A stretch of 7,289 nucleotides of DNA from assembly GCA_012522985.1 (NCBI GenBank), contig JAAYJJ010000177.1, positions 1 to 7,289 on the forward strand, written 5' to 3'. The position numbers were made by a program, and so were the translations under genes. The notes beneath the pieces were generated by a model. The model made no database searches. It had not been told where the DNA came from and saw only the letters and a program-made list of their open reading frames with translations. Below, in pieces: positions 6,189 through 7,289 of this stretch (position 1 is its first letter; the number at the start of each line of letters is the position of its first letter). This DNA comes from Aliarcobacter butzleri (GTDB taxonomy: Bacteria > Campylobacterota > Campylobacteria > Campylobacterales > Arcobacteraceae).

Positions 6189-7289
6189 TTATATAAAATT
6201 GGGTGCATCATTTGCAAACAATATCAAATCTCCAAGTTTCGTCTCTTGAGCCAATACATTTTCTAACTCTTTTTTGTTTTTTAGGAAAATTAGATCTTTA
6301 TTTTTTAGCTCTTTTTCAAAAATCTTTTTATTTAAATCACCCGTAATTATTACCAAGTCAAATACCCTATTTATAGCCTTTGCCAATGTGATATTAGCAA
6401 CTTCAGTAGATTCAACTATTCCTGGAGTTACTATCACTTTTCTACCATTATACATAGAAGCAAGATTGATACCTTCTAACATTCCTTCTAAGTTACCATT
6501 AAAAGAGTCATCTAATATAAGCTTTCCTCCAGCTTTTATAAACTCCAATCTATGTGCAACAGGCTTAAGTTCTGAAAGAGCAAACTTAATCTCATCTATA
6601 CTCATACCTAATTGATGAGCTACCAATATCACTGCTGTTAGATTGATAGCATTAAAGCTACCTAAAATAGGTGCATAAAAATGCTCTACTTTACCATCAA
6701 CTTCCAAATCAAACCAAATACCCTCAAGATTATTTTTAATTATTTTTAAGCTATCAGGAAATTTTTTGATTTTTGGATACTTAAGAATTGGTACACTTTC
6801 ATGCACAAAACCATACTCTAACCTAGGTGAACTTAAAATCTCCATTTTTGTATAGATAATATTATCTAAAGTTTTAAAATACTCAATATGTTGCTCTCCA
6901 ACACTACCAATAACAGCTATTTGAGGTTCTAAGAATTTAGTTATTTCTTCTATATCTCCTTTTGCTCTAGCTCCAGCTTCAGCTATATAGATCTGAGTAT
7001 CTTGTGGTAAATCACTATTTACATCTTTTAAGATTCCTGCTATTGTATTGACACTTCTTGGTGTCATATATGTATTATATTTTTTACTAATCACTTGAAA
7101 AAGATAGTTTTTAATAGATGTTTTACCAAAAGATGCTGTAATTGCTACTACTTTAAGAGTTTCAAAAGATTTAAGTCTTTGTTTTGCTTTTTCTTTAAAA
7201 CTAAGAAATATCACTTTTTCAACAGCACTTGAAGCAAAATAAGTAATAATAAGTGGTAAAACAAGTCCCAAATGTGAACATCCATCAAG
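6189..7289 (-). CDS. murF: UDP-N-acetylmuramoyl-tripeptide--D-alanyl-D-alanine ligase, 5' end outside window
   Basis: MurF adds D-Ala-D-Ala to the UDP-MurNAc-tripeptide using ATP, the last cytoplasmic ligation in peptidoglycan precursor synthesis. The frame is open from the right edge: the TTG at 7271 is an internal Leu codon, because six codons upstream remain in frame with no stop. Of the 366 visible residues, positions 6-27 hold a hydrophobic stretch. The Mur ligase motifs follow: P-loop ASFGKTS (52-58), TPRSVNTIAG (76-85), EAGARAKGDIEE (104-115), GSVGEQH (128-134), GSFNAIN (210-216), HRLEF (246-250) and DDSFNGNLEGM (260-270). The C-terminus LILFANDAPNFI is typical of the Campylobacterota enzyme. 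Roughly 110 N-terminal residues are missing if it has the usual length near 480. No convincing terminator separates it from yceI 97 bp downstream, so some readthrough is possible. Confidence 0.93.
   Translation of the reverse strand, partial: LDGCSHLGLVLPLIITYFASSAVEKVIFLSFKEKAKQRLKSFETLKVVAITASFGKTSIKNYLFQVISKKYNTYMTPRSVNTIAGILKDVNSDLPQDTQIYIAEAGARAKGDIEEITKFLEPQIAVIGSVGEQHIEYFKTLDNIIYTKMEILSSPRLEYGFVHESVPILKYPKIKKFPDSLKIIKNNLEGIWFDLEVDGKVEHFYAPILGSFNAINLTAVILVAHQLGMSIDEIKFALSELKPVAHRLEFIKAGGKLILDDSFNGNLEGMLEGINLASMYNGRKVIVTPGIVESTEVANITLAKAINRVFDLVIITGDLNKKIFEKELKNKDLIFLKNKKELENVLAQETKLGDLILFANDAPNFI

Noticed and set aside
6274..6615. Plus-strand open frame of about 113 residues inside murF
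   Set aside because: It is antisense to conserved MurF sequence, and its composition reflects the reverse complement of AT-rich codons.
1..7289. A novel defence, mobile or biosynthetic system
   Set aside because: Every long frame is accounted for by a known housekeeping or envelope family; no repeats, integrase, transposase or unassigned gene remains.

Overview
This AT-rich window (roughly 30% GC by eye) reads as ordinary chromosome of a Campylobacterota (epsilonproteobacterial) species. The lineage call rests on the proteins: a short RecO opening with MQG, a MurF with the ASFGKTS P-loop and an LFANDAP-type C-terminus, an OMPLA phospholipase of about 330 residues and a Pgi of about 400 residues. 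Arcobacteraceae or a relative seems most likely from general familiarity with these proteins, but no search was run.

Left block (1-1591, minus strand): pgi (glucose-6-phosphate isomerase) followed by an inositol-monophosphatase-family gene that runs off the left edge; their reading frames overlap by 14 bp. Both frames are interrupted by an in-frame stop codon: TAA at 554-556 in pgi and TAG at 115-117 in the phosphatase. In each case the family-conserved sequence resumes directly after the stop in the same frame. The pgi stop removes the segment holding the substrate-binding Gln and Lys of the DQ-GVE-K motif. This is the most notable feature of the window.

Central block (1691-5002, plus strand): recO, pdxJ, pdxA and pldA form one tightly packed operon (1-bp overlap, 4-bp overlap, 2-bp gap). 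It joins recombinational repair, the last two steps of the deoxyxylulose-5-phosphate-dependent pyridoxine 5'-phosphate route, and an outer-membrane phospholipase. It is divergent from pgi across about 99 bp. An extended -10 box lies so close to the recO ATG that the transcript may be leaderless.

Right block (5004-7289, minus strand): murF (its 5' end lies beyond the window), then yceI and a HIT-family gene. The last two are separated by 2 bp and are probably cotranscribed from a promoter in the 97-bp murF-yceI gap. The HIT gene ends 1 bp from pldA, tail to tail.

I see no mobile element, CRISPR array, tRNA or rRNA, and no multi-gene system that looks undescribed. The genes are housekeeping or common envelope functions; the interest lies in the two interrupted genes and some details of gene boundaries.
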